Counted from the stretch's first letter, positions 11,398-23,175 are shown. The stretch: 64,000 nucleotides of DNA from Clarireedia homoeocarpa (GCA_001465935.1 LNKV01000025.1:453609-517608); one strand, 5' to 3'. Numbers and translations: made by a program. Notes: generated by a model not told the origin, from the letters alone.

Positions 11398-12002
11398 AAG
11401 GTTGCTCGCATCTGCAAGATGCCTCATTAACCGGGAAGAACCTCGTTCCTCCTTTGCCCGAAACCATGATATTCAGGAGTCGACGAAAGAGTTGCAACGA
11501 ACATCCATCCTCCTTCCGACGACCATCCTCGTCCCGAACTTTGCATAAACTGGCCGGTATCGTCACATCACCATAGACTCTTCTAGTACTCCGTAGATAC
11601 TTTCGCTCGTTCCATTCGCTGTGAATCCTTTTGGGCTAAGGATCAGTAAATTGCTGAAAAAAAAAAAAAAAAAAAAAGTAAAAAAGAAAAGAAAAGTGAT
11701 TGTGATTGGCTCACCGCTATCACGTGGTGCCATTTGCAAGCGGGGAAACTTTAATTTCTCCTTCTAAAAAAGTCTTTGTCGAATCCAACTCGAAATAAGC
11801 CCCAATCCATCGCACAAGCAAGATTCCAACTTCCAACACGACAGGGACGATCTCTTCCAACGAGCAACACAAAGCAACCCTTCAACCTACAATCCACGAT
11901 TCAATCAGTTATCATCGTCGTCGCAATTCGTCGCTCACTCCCGAACAATCATATTCAAATTAATCTTGATCTACACCGCAACCCTGGCATTTCTCGAGCA
12001 CA

Positions 12003-12944
12003 ATGTCTCCAAGTATGAAAAACAGTAGAAGTAGTAGTAATTGTGGCGGCGAGGTGTTTGGTAACCAAGCCAACGTCCTCGCCAGCTGCTACATTGTTGA
12101 TTCTTCTGCGCGCCTTTCAGGATTCCATTACTCCACTACCGGCGCCGGCGGGTAAGTTGCTCCATGATGTATTTTGTAAACCCCTTGAGCTCATACTGAC
12201 GATTTGCAACAGGGCAAAGTGGTATCCCTGAGGTCCGCTCAGGGTTGATTTCCCCTCCATCAAGTCCCCCTCTTGCGGCCTTAACATCTGCCAACGAACT
12301 CGCGCTGACCAGCAGCTCATCGAAAAAGCGAGATGTTAATGGCAGAACCAAAAGCCGCAAAGAGGGGGCAGCGTATGCCATCCGGGAAGAGTGTGAGAGG
12401 CTCTTCTGCGAGAACATGAAACACATTTTCCTTGGTGAAGAAGGAAATGTTAGTAATGGCTCATTCGGTATGGATACGAACACGTATTCACCTCTTGACG
12501 ATGATGTGGATATGCATAATTATTTCGGCAACGTCAAAACGAACCAATCAATTGATGCTTGGGTCGAGATCTGGGACTATTCTGGTGGATGCAGCTTTCG
12601 AGGATTCGTTGGCGGACATGGAGAGGAGAAATCTCTCTTCGCATTCTTTGATAGTTCAGTGATTGGAAGGGATTTGAAGCAGGGGTGCGTATTTATTATT
12701 TTCAATCACCATCGGACATTACTAACTACAGAATAGACTTATGGCTCTTATTGAACTCGCAGACGAAGTATTCGCAGTATCGCAAGTTGTCATTTGTGTC
12801 GATCGATCAATTTCCCCAGCCGACAGATCAGCGTTCATGAAAAGCCTACGATGGGTCGGATTCGAACTGACAACATTGGATATGTGGTCAAAAGCACTTG
12901 ATACGACGAGTGACAGATGGCTATTGATGCAATTGGAGGTATAA
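12003..12944 (+). CDS. oaz: ornithine decarboxylase antizyme, expressed by +1 frameshifting
   Basis: Segments 12003..12151, 12213..12228, 12230..12684 and 12737..12944 give 275 residues when T12229 is skipped. Introns are 61 nt (12152..12212) and 52 nt (12685..12736). The first frame has 55 codons from MSPSMKNS to GGAKWYP and then stops at TGA 12229..12231. The +1 frame continues EVRSGLISPPSSP into the antizyme domain: DAWVEIWDYSGG, FRGFVGGHGEEKSLFAFF, GRDLKQGLMAL, VVICVDR, LRWVGFELTTLD, SDRWLLMQLEV. Antizyme binds ornithine decarboxylase, sends it to the proteasome without ubiquitin and limits polyamine uptake. Polyamines stimulate the frameshift, closing a feedback loop. A second ATG at codon 5 could give a shorter form. 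Identity is very secure; polyamine control is known for the family, not shown here. Confidence 0.95.
12226..12231 (+). promoter_or_regulatory. programmed +1 ribosomal frameshift site CCC-TGA
   Basis: The zero-frame P-site codon is CCC, followed by the TGA stop; reading resumes one base later at GAG. A sense-codon/TGA pair is the standard antizyme shift site. The zero-frame stop lies only 17 bases after the intron 1 acceptor, so it is in frame only after splicing. Confidence 0.93.
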
Positions 12945-13374
12945 AAGTTTTAAAGGGGTAGTCAGGGAAACACCAAATGGGTTTAGCAAAATGAGAAGCA
13001 AAGACGTTGGCGCATGAAGGTTACGGCGCTTTGCACATATGCTTTCAAATGCCTGGAGTTAGGGGCGGTATCTTCTACTTTAATAGCTTTTTTTTTATGG
13101 CAGCTTCAGTTTGTAGGTAGTCATGCTTCTAATGTCAAAAGACATCCTTTCTCAAATGGTCCCAAGTAATCAGATTGACGTATGTTTTGCAACACCTAGC
13201 CTTGCCGATTCTAGATTTTGTCAAATGATCCGTAACTCCGGGCGTCGATCGCCTTAAAGCCTAGGAGTGAGGCGGCTTTTGTGTCCTTTTACCCTGCATC
13301 TATGCCTATATTACCCGCTCAGGCATCTCTTGGGGGTACGCAAGCATTCTTGTGGCAAGAGGCGATTTGTATGG

Positions 13375-13412
13375 TAAGCATAGCTAGGTAAGCATAGCTA
13401 GGTAAGCATAGC
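13375..13412. repeat. 14-bp tandem repeat, nearly three copies
   Basis: The unit GTAAGCATAGCTAG repeats with a 14-base period before breaking at AGCTGG. It is short and low in complexity. Confidence 0.75.
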
Positions 13413-13639
13413 TGGACAGAAGACCGACAACAAACATGTGTTTCGGACTTATTTCGAATGATGGCCCAGATGAGTGGGAATACGTAGTTGTGAGTGAATG
13501 GCGAAAAGGCTTGGGGTAGGATTGCAAGAGAATAATTGGCAATCAATGCTTGCTTTTGATCTGAAGGTGTGAATAAAAATGGCCGATGGGGTTTCGAGCA
13601 AGAACAGCTGAAGTGGCCACAAAGTATTTGTGTGTGGGT

Positions 13640-13682
13640 TGGATGGATGGATGGATTGATGGATGGATGGATGGTTGGTTGG
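13640..13682. repeat. GGAT tetranucleotide microsatellite
   Basis: Repeats of GGAT/GGTT with small interruptions. The reverse-strand frame reads as an S/H/P/I-rich shadow, not a gene. Confidence 0.8.
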
Positions 13683-15068
13683 ATCGTTGTTAGGTAGCCT
13701 GGGGGAGGGGGTGCTATGGAAACGATGCGAGTAATGGGATGGATGCTGGATGGGTGATCTTATCGTTACACTGCACTGATTGCGAGATAATGACTTGAAT
13801 GTAGGAGATGGGAAGAAAAGTGGGCGAGGTGATACATATGGCCACAATGTAAGTTGATGTATGTCTGTATGCCCGTATGCCGGTCTACATACATATGTAC
13901 GTATATAAGATTACCTCTATACCTGCTGCACATCTTGTCTTCCAGCCTCCAGCCTCCAGCCCCCAGCTGAGGGATCTGGCGGGGAAAGGCTCCCACGGAT
14001 TGATTCACAGTCATATCATGCCCATGTCCATGCCGATGCCGTAGCCTTTACACACAGTATGCAATGACCTCGTGATGGGATTGGAGTGCATTCCCACAGC
14101 CTACCGGACTCATTATCTGCCGGTAGCACCGATCACCGATTACCTAGTTTCCCCTCCTTTCAATATCACCAACCCAACACAGCACGGCGTGGATGCGTCA
14201 ATGCGTGACGGCGTGACTGCGTGAATGCTCCGTACAAGGGAGAAGAAAGATTTCATATCGCCAACGCTTCTTCTTTTACTTGCAGCTGGTCGTTGTCTTC
14301 CCTCCCTTTGCCCTCTGCCATTGCCCTCTGCCATTGCCCTCTGCCCTCTGCCCTCTGTCCTGCGTCGCTGGCTAAGCTAGCAAGCACTTCGTATACCTCA
14401 TATCCCTTCATATCCTTCAATTCTTGATCCCAACTTTTGCCCCATTCGATTCGATTCTGCGCTGCTCTTTTCCATTTCAATCGAAAGGCAAAGACGGCCG
14501 TACCTCGTTGCTTTGCAATCAATACTTCTCCTGCTCCCAGTACGTGCCTGTCGAGGTGCAATTCCTAATTCCTAATTCCTTGACGTATTCGTACGCTCTA
14601 CGGCAGCCTTCTCCCAAGCTTCCAAGGGTGCCTTTTAGCGATCGACGGCCGACGGCCTACCTACATAATAGTATTTCTCGTAAGCTAAAGCACTTGACTC
14701 TCCTACTTCTACTCGATCTCCACACTTTCACCTCCCATCCATCACTTCAATCCATCCTCGATCCTCCAACCCACCTCCGACTCTCTTACTTTCAATACTT
14801 TCCATCATCCAATTTTCCCAATTATCCCCCATCTTCCTTCAATATTGGGAAGAGAAGTCTTTGTTGATCTATAATTAAGACTTCAACTCGACTTCAACTC
14901 GGCTTCAATCATAGAAAGGTCGGTGCAATCCTGATACCCAACATCCCTTCCTTGTACGCGTTGCATCCACCGCTCTGCCTCGCCTCACCTCATCTGCTGC
15001 ACGTTCATGTTCCAATCTACCCCCGACAACCACAACTAACCTCCCTCACAGCTTCACAATTTTCAGTC

Positions 15069-17856
15069 ATGGCGTCGACTATCGCCCCAAATCCAGATAC
15101 TCTGGTCACGCTGAAAATTAATATCGAGGGCAGCAATAGAAGATTCAAACTCCCTCTTCGTGATCTCGGTGCCAGCACCCTACCAGATAAGGTATGTTGA
15201 TAATGCTATCTACACTTGACCCAGCCTCTCTGCCGTCATCTATCTTACTCCATCCATCACCCCATTCTCCCCTCTTTCGCTCCCACTCATCAATGATTTG
15301 GGCACAACACTAATCATCATCCTGCCATAGCTTCGTTATCTTCTCGCCATCCCTTCCACCTCCGAGGCTATCTTCGAGCGATACTCCGATAGTGCCGCCG
15401 CCTTCATTGTCCTTGACTCAAATAATCCTTCCGTTTACAAACAACTGTATCGAGCGGCTAAGGCTAAGCTTAAGCTTCGCCTTAAGGTTACTGTTAAGGA
15501 CAAAGAACCAACATTGCCAAAGCCCGCCACCGTTGAAGATGAAGAGGCGAATCCAGTCAGCCCTGTTGACGAACAACCCGCCGTTACTACAACCGAGGCA
15601 CCAGCTCAAGCAGTTGAAGCTTCACAACAGTTCTTCAACGCTCCTGAAACTGGAGTAGAAAGCCCTGCAACAGTGGAAGCGAAGCCAGCTCCTTATGTTG
15701 CCGAGATGCAAAAGAGCTTCGAGCAACTTCTCGTGAGCCACCCACGCTACGCTTCTGTAAGCTCATGCTGCAGTCCACCCAAGGTTGAGGCGGCTAGCTC
15801 TAGTAAGAGCATCGCATGCCATCGTGGCGCCGCGGCTCGAGACCAATGGTTCTCTGAACTTGCCAATGCTCAATCACCCGTTCTTGGCATTTTCTCAGTT
15901 TATTGCAACAACTGCAATGAAGCCATTCCAGATGAACACTACCACTGCAGCACTTGCGATGATGGTGACTTTGATTTATGTCCAAATTGCATTAATGCAG
16001 GCTTCCTATGCGGTGGCGATAACCACTGGCTTATCAAACGTTTCGTGAAGAATGGCAAGGTTATCAATAGCACGACAGAGACAATTGCACCAAAACAACA
16101 ATTCTCTGAGTCAAAGACTACTCTTGTTGCACCAGAAGAGGAGAAGGTTACTGTACCTACCCGCACCTGCAATTCTTGCATTGCAGAGTTGACCGAGGAT
16201 AACTTCGTCACTTGCACCACTTGCGACGATTATGACCTTTGCGTCAAGTGCCACGTAAAAATGGAACATGGCCACCACCCCAAGCATGCCTTCAGCTTCG
16301 TCTCCGAAGAAACCAATCATGGCTTGTTGGCTCAGACCCTGCTTGCTCCGGGCCGCAACACCGCTCACAATGCTATCTGCGATGGCTGTGACAAGTACAT
16401 TTATGGTGTGCGCCACAAGTGCCTCGACTGCCCAGACTGGGACTACTGCTCCGCTTGCATTGCAAACGCCAGCTTCATTCACCCCCGTCACAGATTTGTG
16501 CCACTCTACGAGCCCATCAGTGACCTCAACACCTTGTGTCGTTCATACAGTTCTAAGCCCCGTCACACCGGCATCTTCTGCGATGGACCTCTTTGCAACG
16601 CTAATGGCGGTGGCATGCAAACTTACATCACTGGTGACCGCTATAAGTGCGCTGTCTGCCATGATACCGACTTCTGTGGTAGCTGCGAGGCCAGCCCATC
16701 GAACCCACACAACAAGACTCACCCCCTCATCAAGTTTAAGACACCCGTACGCAACGTTAGTGTTACCACTCTTGGCGACCACCCAAGTGGCAAGCCAATG
16801 GCACCAATGGGTGACCGCCGACCAGAGTGCCAAACTACCTCAAAAGCTACCGAGACTACTCCAGCTCCATCAGCGAACGCTGCCACTCAAGTCCAAACGG
16901 TTGCTGAGGTTGAGCCAACTGAGCCAGTGAAAGTCGAGGAGCCAGTCAAGGCCGAGGAGCCCGTTGAGGCCGAGGAGCCTCAGGTTGCAGAAGCTCAAGT
17001 CGAGGAGGTGGCAAAGGAGCTTCCAGCTCCAATTGTCGAGGATGAATTGGTTGCTCACTTTGTCCGCGATGCAGTTGCGGATGGAACCTTTTTTGCACCA
17101 AATACTGTATTTGAACAGACCTGGTATCTCCGAAATGGTGGCAAGACATCTTGGCCTGCCGGATGCAGCGTGAGATTCGTTGGTGGTGACAACATGTGCG
17201 CAGTTGACCCAGAACACCCAGCAAGCGTACATGAGCTCGTCAGCGCTTCTGAAAGCACCACTTGCTACACTGAAGTCGCCCCTGGCCAAGAATGTGGCTT
17301 CACTGTGTTGATGAGAACTCCAAACCGTGCTGGAAGCTTCATCTCTTACTGGCGCCTTACCACCCCTACTGGTGACAAGTTCGGTCACAGACTATGGTGT
17401 GATGTCACTGTTATTGAGCCAACACCTGTTGTCAAGGAAGCACCATTGGAGGAGATCAAGGAAGAAGCAAAGGAAGAGGTTAAGGAGGAGGTTAAGGAGG
17501 AGGTCAAGGAAGAAGTCAAGGAAGAAGTCAAGGAAGAAATCAAGGAAGTAGTCAAGGAAGTAGTCAAGGAAGAAGTCAAGAAAGAAGTTAAGGACGAGGC
17601 TGAGCCTGAGAGCAGTCAAATGATCTTCCCCAAGCTTGAGAAGGAATCTCCATCCTCAAGTGTTCACCAGGAGACTCCTGCTCCAGTGGCAGCACCCATT
17701 GCTGAAGAAATCGCCAATGATGACTTCGAAGACTTTGTTGCTGAATCTGTTGCTGAGGATGAGACCGATGACGGCTTCATGACAGACGAGGAATACGATA
17801 TCCTTGATGCCAGCGACGAGGAATATCTCGCTGAGAGGGAGAGAGCATCCAAGTAA
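15069..17856 (+). CDS. nbr1: NBR1-type selective autophagy receptor
   Basis: Exons 15069..15191 and 15331..17856 join in phase 0 across a 139-nt intron to give 882 residues. Residues 10-90 look like a PB1-type domain. Four ZZ zinc fingers follow at about 232-282, 318-365, 390-430 and 457-505, each with paired CxxC motifs. A four-tryptophan (FW/NBR1) domain spans about 612-737, its tryptophans lying in TWYLR, TSWPAG, YWRL and LWCD. Then come about 50 residues of KEEVKE repeats (743-792) and an acidic tail ending in EEYDILDASDEEY. YDIL at 863-866 fits an Atg8-interacting (LIR) motif. NBR1 links cargo, through ZZ and FW domains, to Atg8 on autophagosomes, or to the vacuole in fission yeast. There is no UBA domain, as in other fungal forms. 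Identity is secure; the LIR is predicted. Confidence 0.94.
17446..17600 (+). repeat. in-frame coding repeat (KEEVKE) in NBR1
   Basis: About a dozen imperfect 12-base units of the GAAGAAGTCAAG type encode alternating K, E and V/I. This array is the source of the long serine/threonine/leucine and leucine/phenylalanine-rich frames on the opposite strand, which are not genes. Confidence 0.9.
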
Positions 17857-18570
17857 GAAATAAAAGAAAAGCCACAAAAAACTGTTTTCCGGATGGCAGG
17901 TGGAACAGGAAGTTGGGGGGAATCATCACGATAAGGCGTAAGATTGACACAATAACAAACTCTGGATAGCGGCAATGGTGGGATGGATGGATGGTGCTTA
18001 AGGGGTTTTTACTTACATCTTGGTCGGAAAGGAATCTCATTCGTTACTTTTGTTTGTTTTTATTATTTGATTTGACTTGAACTTTTCATCGTCTCCACTC
18101 GATTGATTTCACATGTGATAATAATTCATGCGTTTGTCGTCGTCACTCGTTGTTGGGCTTTTGTCAGTCTCTACTATGTGTAGTTGTGTGCGTGTATGTG
18201 GCCTCTCTGTGGGAATAGCATGGCATATCGAATGCAAAATGAATACGACAATGGCTCTATTGTTAGGTAGCAATTGAATGATGCTCTATACTTTACTTGG
18301 GCGTGCCACCGCGTAACTGTGCCCATATCATCCGTGCAAGTTTGTACGTAGCACTTATCCTACAGCTTCATATACACGACAACTTTCGTAGGCTCTCTCA
18401 GGATGGCCATGTCACATCTGCCCGCATTAGCCTTACTCAAAAGTGCTAGCAAGCAAACCTCAAGGAACAGCTCATAGTTTCCCCATCTCTCATTCATCTA
18501 GACATGGCTCCTCTTATGCGGCTTTATCCCTCCACCTACCCAGCCAATATCACCCCTACTCATACACACT
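17857..18570. other. convergent 3' region between NBR1 and MGR3
   Basis: About 0.7 kb where a plus and a minus gene end facing each other. It should hold both polyadenylation regions. No gene or RNA structure was seen. Confidence 0.5.
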
Positions 18571-20099
18571 CTACGCATCTGCACCCTGTTCTCCCAGCCT
18601 CCGCAACCCCTCCTCGCTCCTCTTCACGCCCTCCGCAAACCCCATCCCCATGGCTAAACTCCTCGCCTCTTCATACCTCCTCTTCGCCTCGGCCTTCTCC
18701 CCCAGCATTTCTGCAAACTCCCCTAGATTGTGCGTCGCAACAGCACAGCCGATATCGCACTCCTCGGTGCGCTCGGGGGGCGCGAGTTTGGACGTTATTT
18801 CGAGTGATTTGAGAGCCCATTGGCGGGCGTTGGATATTAGTTGTGGGCGTGGGGGGAGCGGGGTTGAGGGGTGCACGGCGGTGGGAGATTGTTGGGCGAG
18901 GGAGATGGAGAGGTTGTTCACTAGGAGGAGTGGGGGTTAGTTGTGGGGTTGGGTTGAGGGGTAGGATGGGGAAGTACTTAGGACGGCTGTGTGGCAGTTT
19001 GCGGGGGTGGAGAAGGCGATTGCTTGGAGGAAGAGAGGGGCTGCGAGGTGGTGTTTATTGTCTTCTTCGTAAAGATGTGCGAGAGCTGAGTTCTGTGTGA
19101 GTTTGACTTGTTCACCTTCCGGGATAGAGCTATACAAACGAACCTTCAAAAGCCCCACCCATCTCCTCATCCGATAACCAGCCATCATCTGCAGAACTGA
19201 CCCCCGCCTTACTCCTCCTCCTCTGCTCCTTCAAAATTGTCTCCACCGCCCATTCTAACCTCTCCTCAGCCTTATCCCCCTCCAAAACATACTCCCCCCT
19301 ATACAACTCCGCCAACTTAACACTCAACTCGACCATCCTCCTCAGTACTCTCGTCCTCTTCCCCTCATTCCCCTCCTTCTCCCCAAGCATCTCCATCCAC
19401 CTACCACAATCGTTCTTCATAATTTCCAGCACATCAATCGCCCGCTGATACTGCTGGATTTTCTCCATCAGCGCCGCGACTTGTATCTTAATCCCCATAA
19501 CCTCGTCGGAGAATGGGTCCATGCCGATTTCGTCGGCGACTCGAAGGGCTTCTTTGTAGTATTTTAATGCGTTTCGCGGCTCGAGAGACATGTTGGTGTA
19601 GTAAAGGGCTTTGCGCAATTGTTTGGCTACGGGCTCTGGGAACGCGCTGAAGGCGCCGATTATATAGGTTTGGTAGAAGTAGTTGGCGTAGAAGAGAGCA
19701 CCAACCCCGCAGCCGATGCTAGAGGTTTGTTAGATGGGTAGACTAGAGTAAGAATAGGATTAGGAGGGGAAATTGGAGGGAGAATTGGAGGGAAATCAAA
19801 GGAGGAAGTCGGGAGGGGAGGGCGTACGCAAGAAATGCTGCTGTCATGGAAAATGGATAGTGTTTGAAGAGGATTTTGACATTGCGCGTGAAGGAGCCTT
19901 TGGACTGAGTCGGCGGTCGCGATTGCGGCGCTATACCTCTTGTCGTCGTCGAGTGGCACCTTTGCTGCTGCGTTCGTATGCAGATAGGAGCTCGTGGGGT
20001 AGCCTGTCTAGGTGAAGCTTGCATTCGCTGTTGACGGAAACATTGTGATGTGCGGGATGAGGCAGACCTCACAGATGTGGCGACTCTGGGTGCCAACAT
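18571..20099 (-). CDS. mgr3: mitochondrial i-AAA protease adaptor Mgr3-like TPR protein
   Basis: Four exons, 20099..19828, 19718..19144, 19085..18978 and 18920..18571, with introns of 109, 58 and 57 nt, close exactly to 434 residues. The N-terminus is rich in R, S, T and Q without acidic residues (MLAPRVATSVRSASSRTS), a mitochondrial presequence. One membrane span follows at about 85-105, reading AFLAIGCGVGALFYANYF. TPR-type helices include LYYTNMSLEPRNALKYYKEAL, QRAIDVLEIM, LAAPLFLQAIAF and AEAKRRYEEARSLA. In yeast Mgr3 sits in the inner membrane and, with Mgr1, helps deliver unfolded substrates to the i-AAA protease Yme1. The second splice was chosen because it restores GGAFE/ALAHLYEEDN, as expected for the family. 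The gene diverges from the MAPR gene. Confidence 0.86.
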
Positions 20100-20406
20100 C
20101 TTGAGATTCGATGCTTTGCAGAAATTTTTCCTTGAGGTGGGAACTCAAACACAACGGCTGCGAATGTGTAGTGGTTTGTAGCTTGAGGAGCTCCGTAAGA
20201 ACTTTCATGCGCGGGACATTTTTGAACATTAGGAGGCCCCTGCTCAGATGTCATAGAAGCACGAGCCAATCAATGACGCTACAACCAGCTCCCCCACACA
20301 ACCGCGGCCGCAATCATCATCACGAATTTACTATTTACTTCTAAAGTTCTTCAGCTTGCAAGATCCTCATACTTATTTACCTTATTGAATTAAAAGACGC
20401 TTCGAA
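20100..20406. promoter_or_regulatory. bidirectional promoter MGR3 / MAPR
   Basis: Only 307 bases separate the two divergent start codons, so both genes probably share one promoter. The region includes the NotI-like GCGGCCGC (about 20303). I see no clear TATA box placed for either gene. Confidence 0.6.
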
Positions 20407-20976
20407 ATGGCTGGCAAATTCGAGCCCAAAACACCAGTCAACCTCGACCCCCCAAAAGATGATCCTATCACGGTAGAAGAGCTTGCAAAATGCAACGGTA
20501 TTTACTCTATTACCTCTCCTTCTCCTGCTCAGTAAGGGTTAACAGCTTCGCAGGAGTTGACAGTGATAAATGTTATGTCGCTATCAAGGTATTATGATCG
20601 GCTACACATTCACTCCTAGAGATTGCTCATCAGAAATAGGGGAAAGTCTACGATGTGACTGGAAACAAAGCTTACCTTCCTGGTGGTTCCTATCACAGTA
20701 AGTGCCCTTATACAGCTCTCAAGACTTAGATGTCCTCGGTATCTTGCTTTAAGGCGTTCCTCGCCATGTGCTAACGCTCTCGCCGCAGTCTTCGCAGGCC
20801 ACGATGCTTCTCGCGCGCTCGCCAAAACCTCCACCAAGGCCGATGACGTTTCTCCAGATTGGTACGATTTACCAGAGAAGGAAAAGGGCGTGTTGAATGA
20901 TTGGAATACATTTTTCAGCAAGAGATATAATGTTGTTGGGGTTGTGCAGGGAGCCGAGAACTTGGAGAAGGAATAG
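20407..20976 (+). CDS. dap1: MAPR/Dap1-type cytochrome b5-like heme-binding protein
   Basis: Four short exons, 20407..20497, 20554..20588, 20640..20697 and 20789..20976, close in frame to 123 residues; introns are 56, 51 and 91 nt. The spliced protein contains VDSDKCYVAIKGKVYDVT, the core motif YLPGGSYHIFAGHDASRALA, and a C-terminal block with WNTFFSKRYNVVG. These define the membrane-associated progesterone receptor group of cytochrome b5-like proteins. Members bind heme through tyrosine and support cytochrome P450 enzymes such as Erg11 in sterol synthesis. This protein lacks an N-terminal membrane helix, so it is probably soluble or peripheral. It is a little shorter than yeast Dap1 (152 aa). 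No individual exon is long enough to reveal the gene alone, so it is easily missed. Confidence 0.88.
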
Positions 20977-23175
20977 CAATGCGTAGAAGGAAGTGGTGTG
21001 CCCCAATCTGATAGGGGAGTAAAATGCCAGTTGTAGTTGGAGCGTTACGAGCTCCGAACGGCTATACACGAAGCAAGCAAGAGTCAAGACTACAGCCGTC
21101 TGGAGCAAAATCATCTTGTTAACATGCGCATGGGAAGATTGCAATAAAATACCAGCCATGTGTATACGTGTATCAAAGTCTATGAGAAGCGAACGTTGAC
21201 TTGGGTTTGGATTACAAGCTATAAGATGGGATTTGTGAATGAGATAATTTCATGATGCTGTTCCGATGCAGAGCAATAGATAGAAGTCCATGGCTAATGG
21301 ATGATTCTTCTGAGCAGCCTACTCTTACACAGCGTTGGCTCACTGGAGGACAGAAGCTGTCTATCCCATAAAGATCAGGAGGACAGCATTAGACATTGTG
21401 GCCGAGTTGACCAGATACCGCATGGAGTTGAAGATTTTTCTCAACCACTCCAGCAAAAACAACACTGTGTGTGTCCACTTCACTCTTTTCGCCGAAACGT
21501 TCAGGACCATTGCCACGTTGACAGATATGTGGATATCAGTCTAGATAACCTACGATCGTTTTAAATAGGCCGACTGAGCAGGAGCACTAAAATGATTCCT
21601 AAGGGCTCTCTGTCAACGTAGCAGATGTTGGGAGTATCGGACTGCTTAGCATGAGATTCAAGTAAACCATTTTAGACATCATTCATGAGCTCGATGATAG
21701 AAATATGCAAGAAGATATTTTTGCAATACGAAGTGTGCCTCGTAACATGAATCAGGAGCGCATTTGACGTGAACTTCCACAAGCGCTCGCTTCCTTGAAG
21801 CCTCCCCATAATTAGGATGCGATGTTGAATTGGCTATGCCGATCGGATGAAGAGGATTTGATTGATACATTGCGTCAGCGGATTGAAGAGTGGGTGTTCA
21901 GTAGAGCGATAATGATGATGTTTTTGATGTGGAATGCTACACTCGTATGGCCTTGTCGGTTGGTGGTACGTGGTGGTACAAAGCGAGGGCCGATGTAACG
22001 CAAATGCGCAAAACACTTTGCAGTACCAATGCAAGCTTGTTGTAAAGAGAAGAAACATACCTACTGTCGATCAAGGGTTCTTTCGTAGCCACCGGAGATC
22101 ATTCCACTCCATCCATAACCACACCACTTCATCAATGGAGCAAGGGCAGAAATCTCAGGCCGGCGATTGGGATGCATGCGTATACGAGTTGAAGCATATA
22201 GTGCCATGCATACTTGATGTTGTATAACGTTCTCTGGCACTTTTGAGGCATCCATCTTTGAACGTTGCATACAGAGAGAAAACTATTGAAGACATGGACA
22301 TGGACATGGACATGGGCGCGGTTGCGGCACGGCCGTTATAACGAAGAATTTTCCGGTGTGCTTTGATGGACAATATTGTAATATTGTATGAGAAATCTAA
22401 ATATGTCAGCCCAGGGTTTTTGAGGTCAATCACGGTTGCTCATCCCCGCCACATTCCAGCCACCTCGACATTGCTCGACATTGCTCGACATTGCTCGAGG
22501 ACAGCCACACAAAATTAGTTCTCCGCTGGCCGTTTCAACCCTTTCTAGCTAGGAAATAGCCTCGAGGTCGCCAGCTTGGCAATAGAAATTCCCAATGTGA
22601 GCTCATCGACTATTGACATTTCGAGCGTTGAGGGGTCATTGCATCGACATCGGCCAAACGGCCATCCAATAGGAGAAAAGTCTGGTGTGATGGGTGGTTG
22701 TGCCCCGGTGTGGAGAAGTTCTAAAAAAATACGAACAAGATATGCAATGAACAAGGGTTAGTTCTCCATAAAGACACCAATGACGATGTTGTTGACACCA
22801 AAACCAGCTTGATGCAGGTTGGTGCTGGTCGTAAAGGGTGGGAAGCGAGTGAGACCTCAGGTAACGATCAGCAACTAATTTGTATTGTGCATGATGATAT
22901 TGGACTATGTAGACAGACCTTTAGTTCTACTTAAGAGCTGAGTTCACCCCCTCCTTCCCTTCGTATCATCTCATATCATCATCGCGCCTCACCTCGCTCA
23001 ACTTAACTCCACTTCAACTAGCCACCTCTTGACCCGGCTTGAAATTGAAGGCTGCATTAGCTACCCACCGTCCGAACGAAGCTTTATAAAGTCCATCCAC
23101 AGGTCGTACATTCCCCTTCGACCTCATTGCCTTAACTCAACCTATCCAATTTTCATTTGGTTTTCAAGCTTCAAG
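20977..23175. other. intergenic 2.2 kb before the But2-domain gene
   Basis: No recognisable gene. A GACATG hexamer tract (22293-22314) and three copies of an 11-base unit (CGACATTGCT C, about 22466-22498) are present. Reading frames near 21300-21560 are short and match nothing I know. The CT-rich stretch at 22930-23170 is the likely promoter and leader of the next gene. Confidence 0.5.
22466..22498. repeat. 11-bp tandem repeat, three copies
   Basis: The unit TCGACATTGC repeats with an 11-base period. Short, with no obvious function. Confidence 0.8.

Larger units (their letters stand above)
10186..12002. other. divergent intergenic region between Yippee and antizyme genes
   Basis: About 1.8 kb holding the promoters of both flanking genes. 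It contains two small tandem duplications, a 21-base A run (11657-11677), and imperfect inverted arms (GGAGCTCCCTCGA near 11266 versus TCGAGGGAGTGCTCC near 11326). A CT/CA-rich stretch at 11760-12000 is probably the antizyme 5' leader. No gene is supported. Confidence 0.5.
12945..15068. other. intergenic, promoter and leader of NBR1
   Basis: About 2.1 kb with no supported gene. It contains a 14-base repeat GTAAGCATAGCTAG (about 13375-13412), a GGAT tetranucleotide tract (13640-13682), a CCCTCTG/CCATTG pyrimidine repeat (14300-14358), and long CT-rich stretches from 14690 on that look like a fungal promoter and 5' leader for NBR1. Confidence 0.55.

Noticed and set aside
17385..17619. Two antisense frames rich in SLTSS and FFLDFFLD opposite NBR1
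   Set aside because: They are exact shadows of the KEEVKE coding repeat and have no independent signal.
23029..23175. Upstream extension of the But2-domain protein
   Set aside because: It would bury the signal peptide. The ATG at 23176 leads directly into it, and the upstream 49 residues look like leader sequence.
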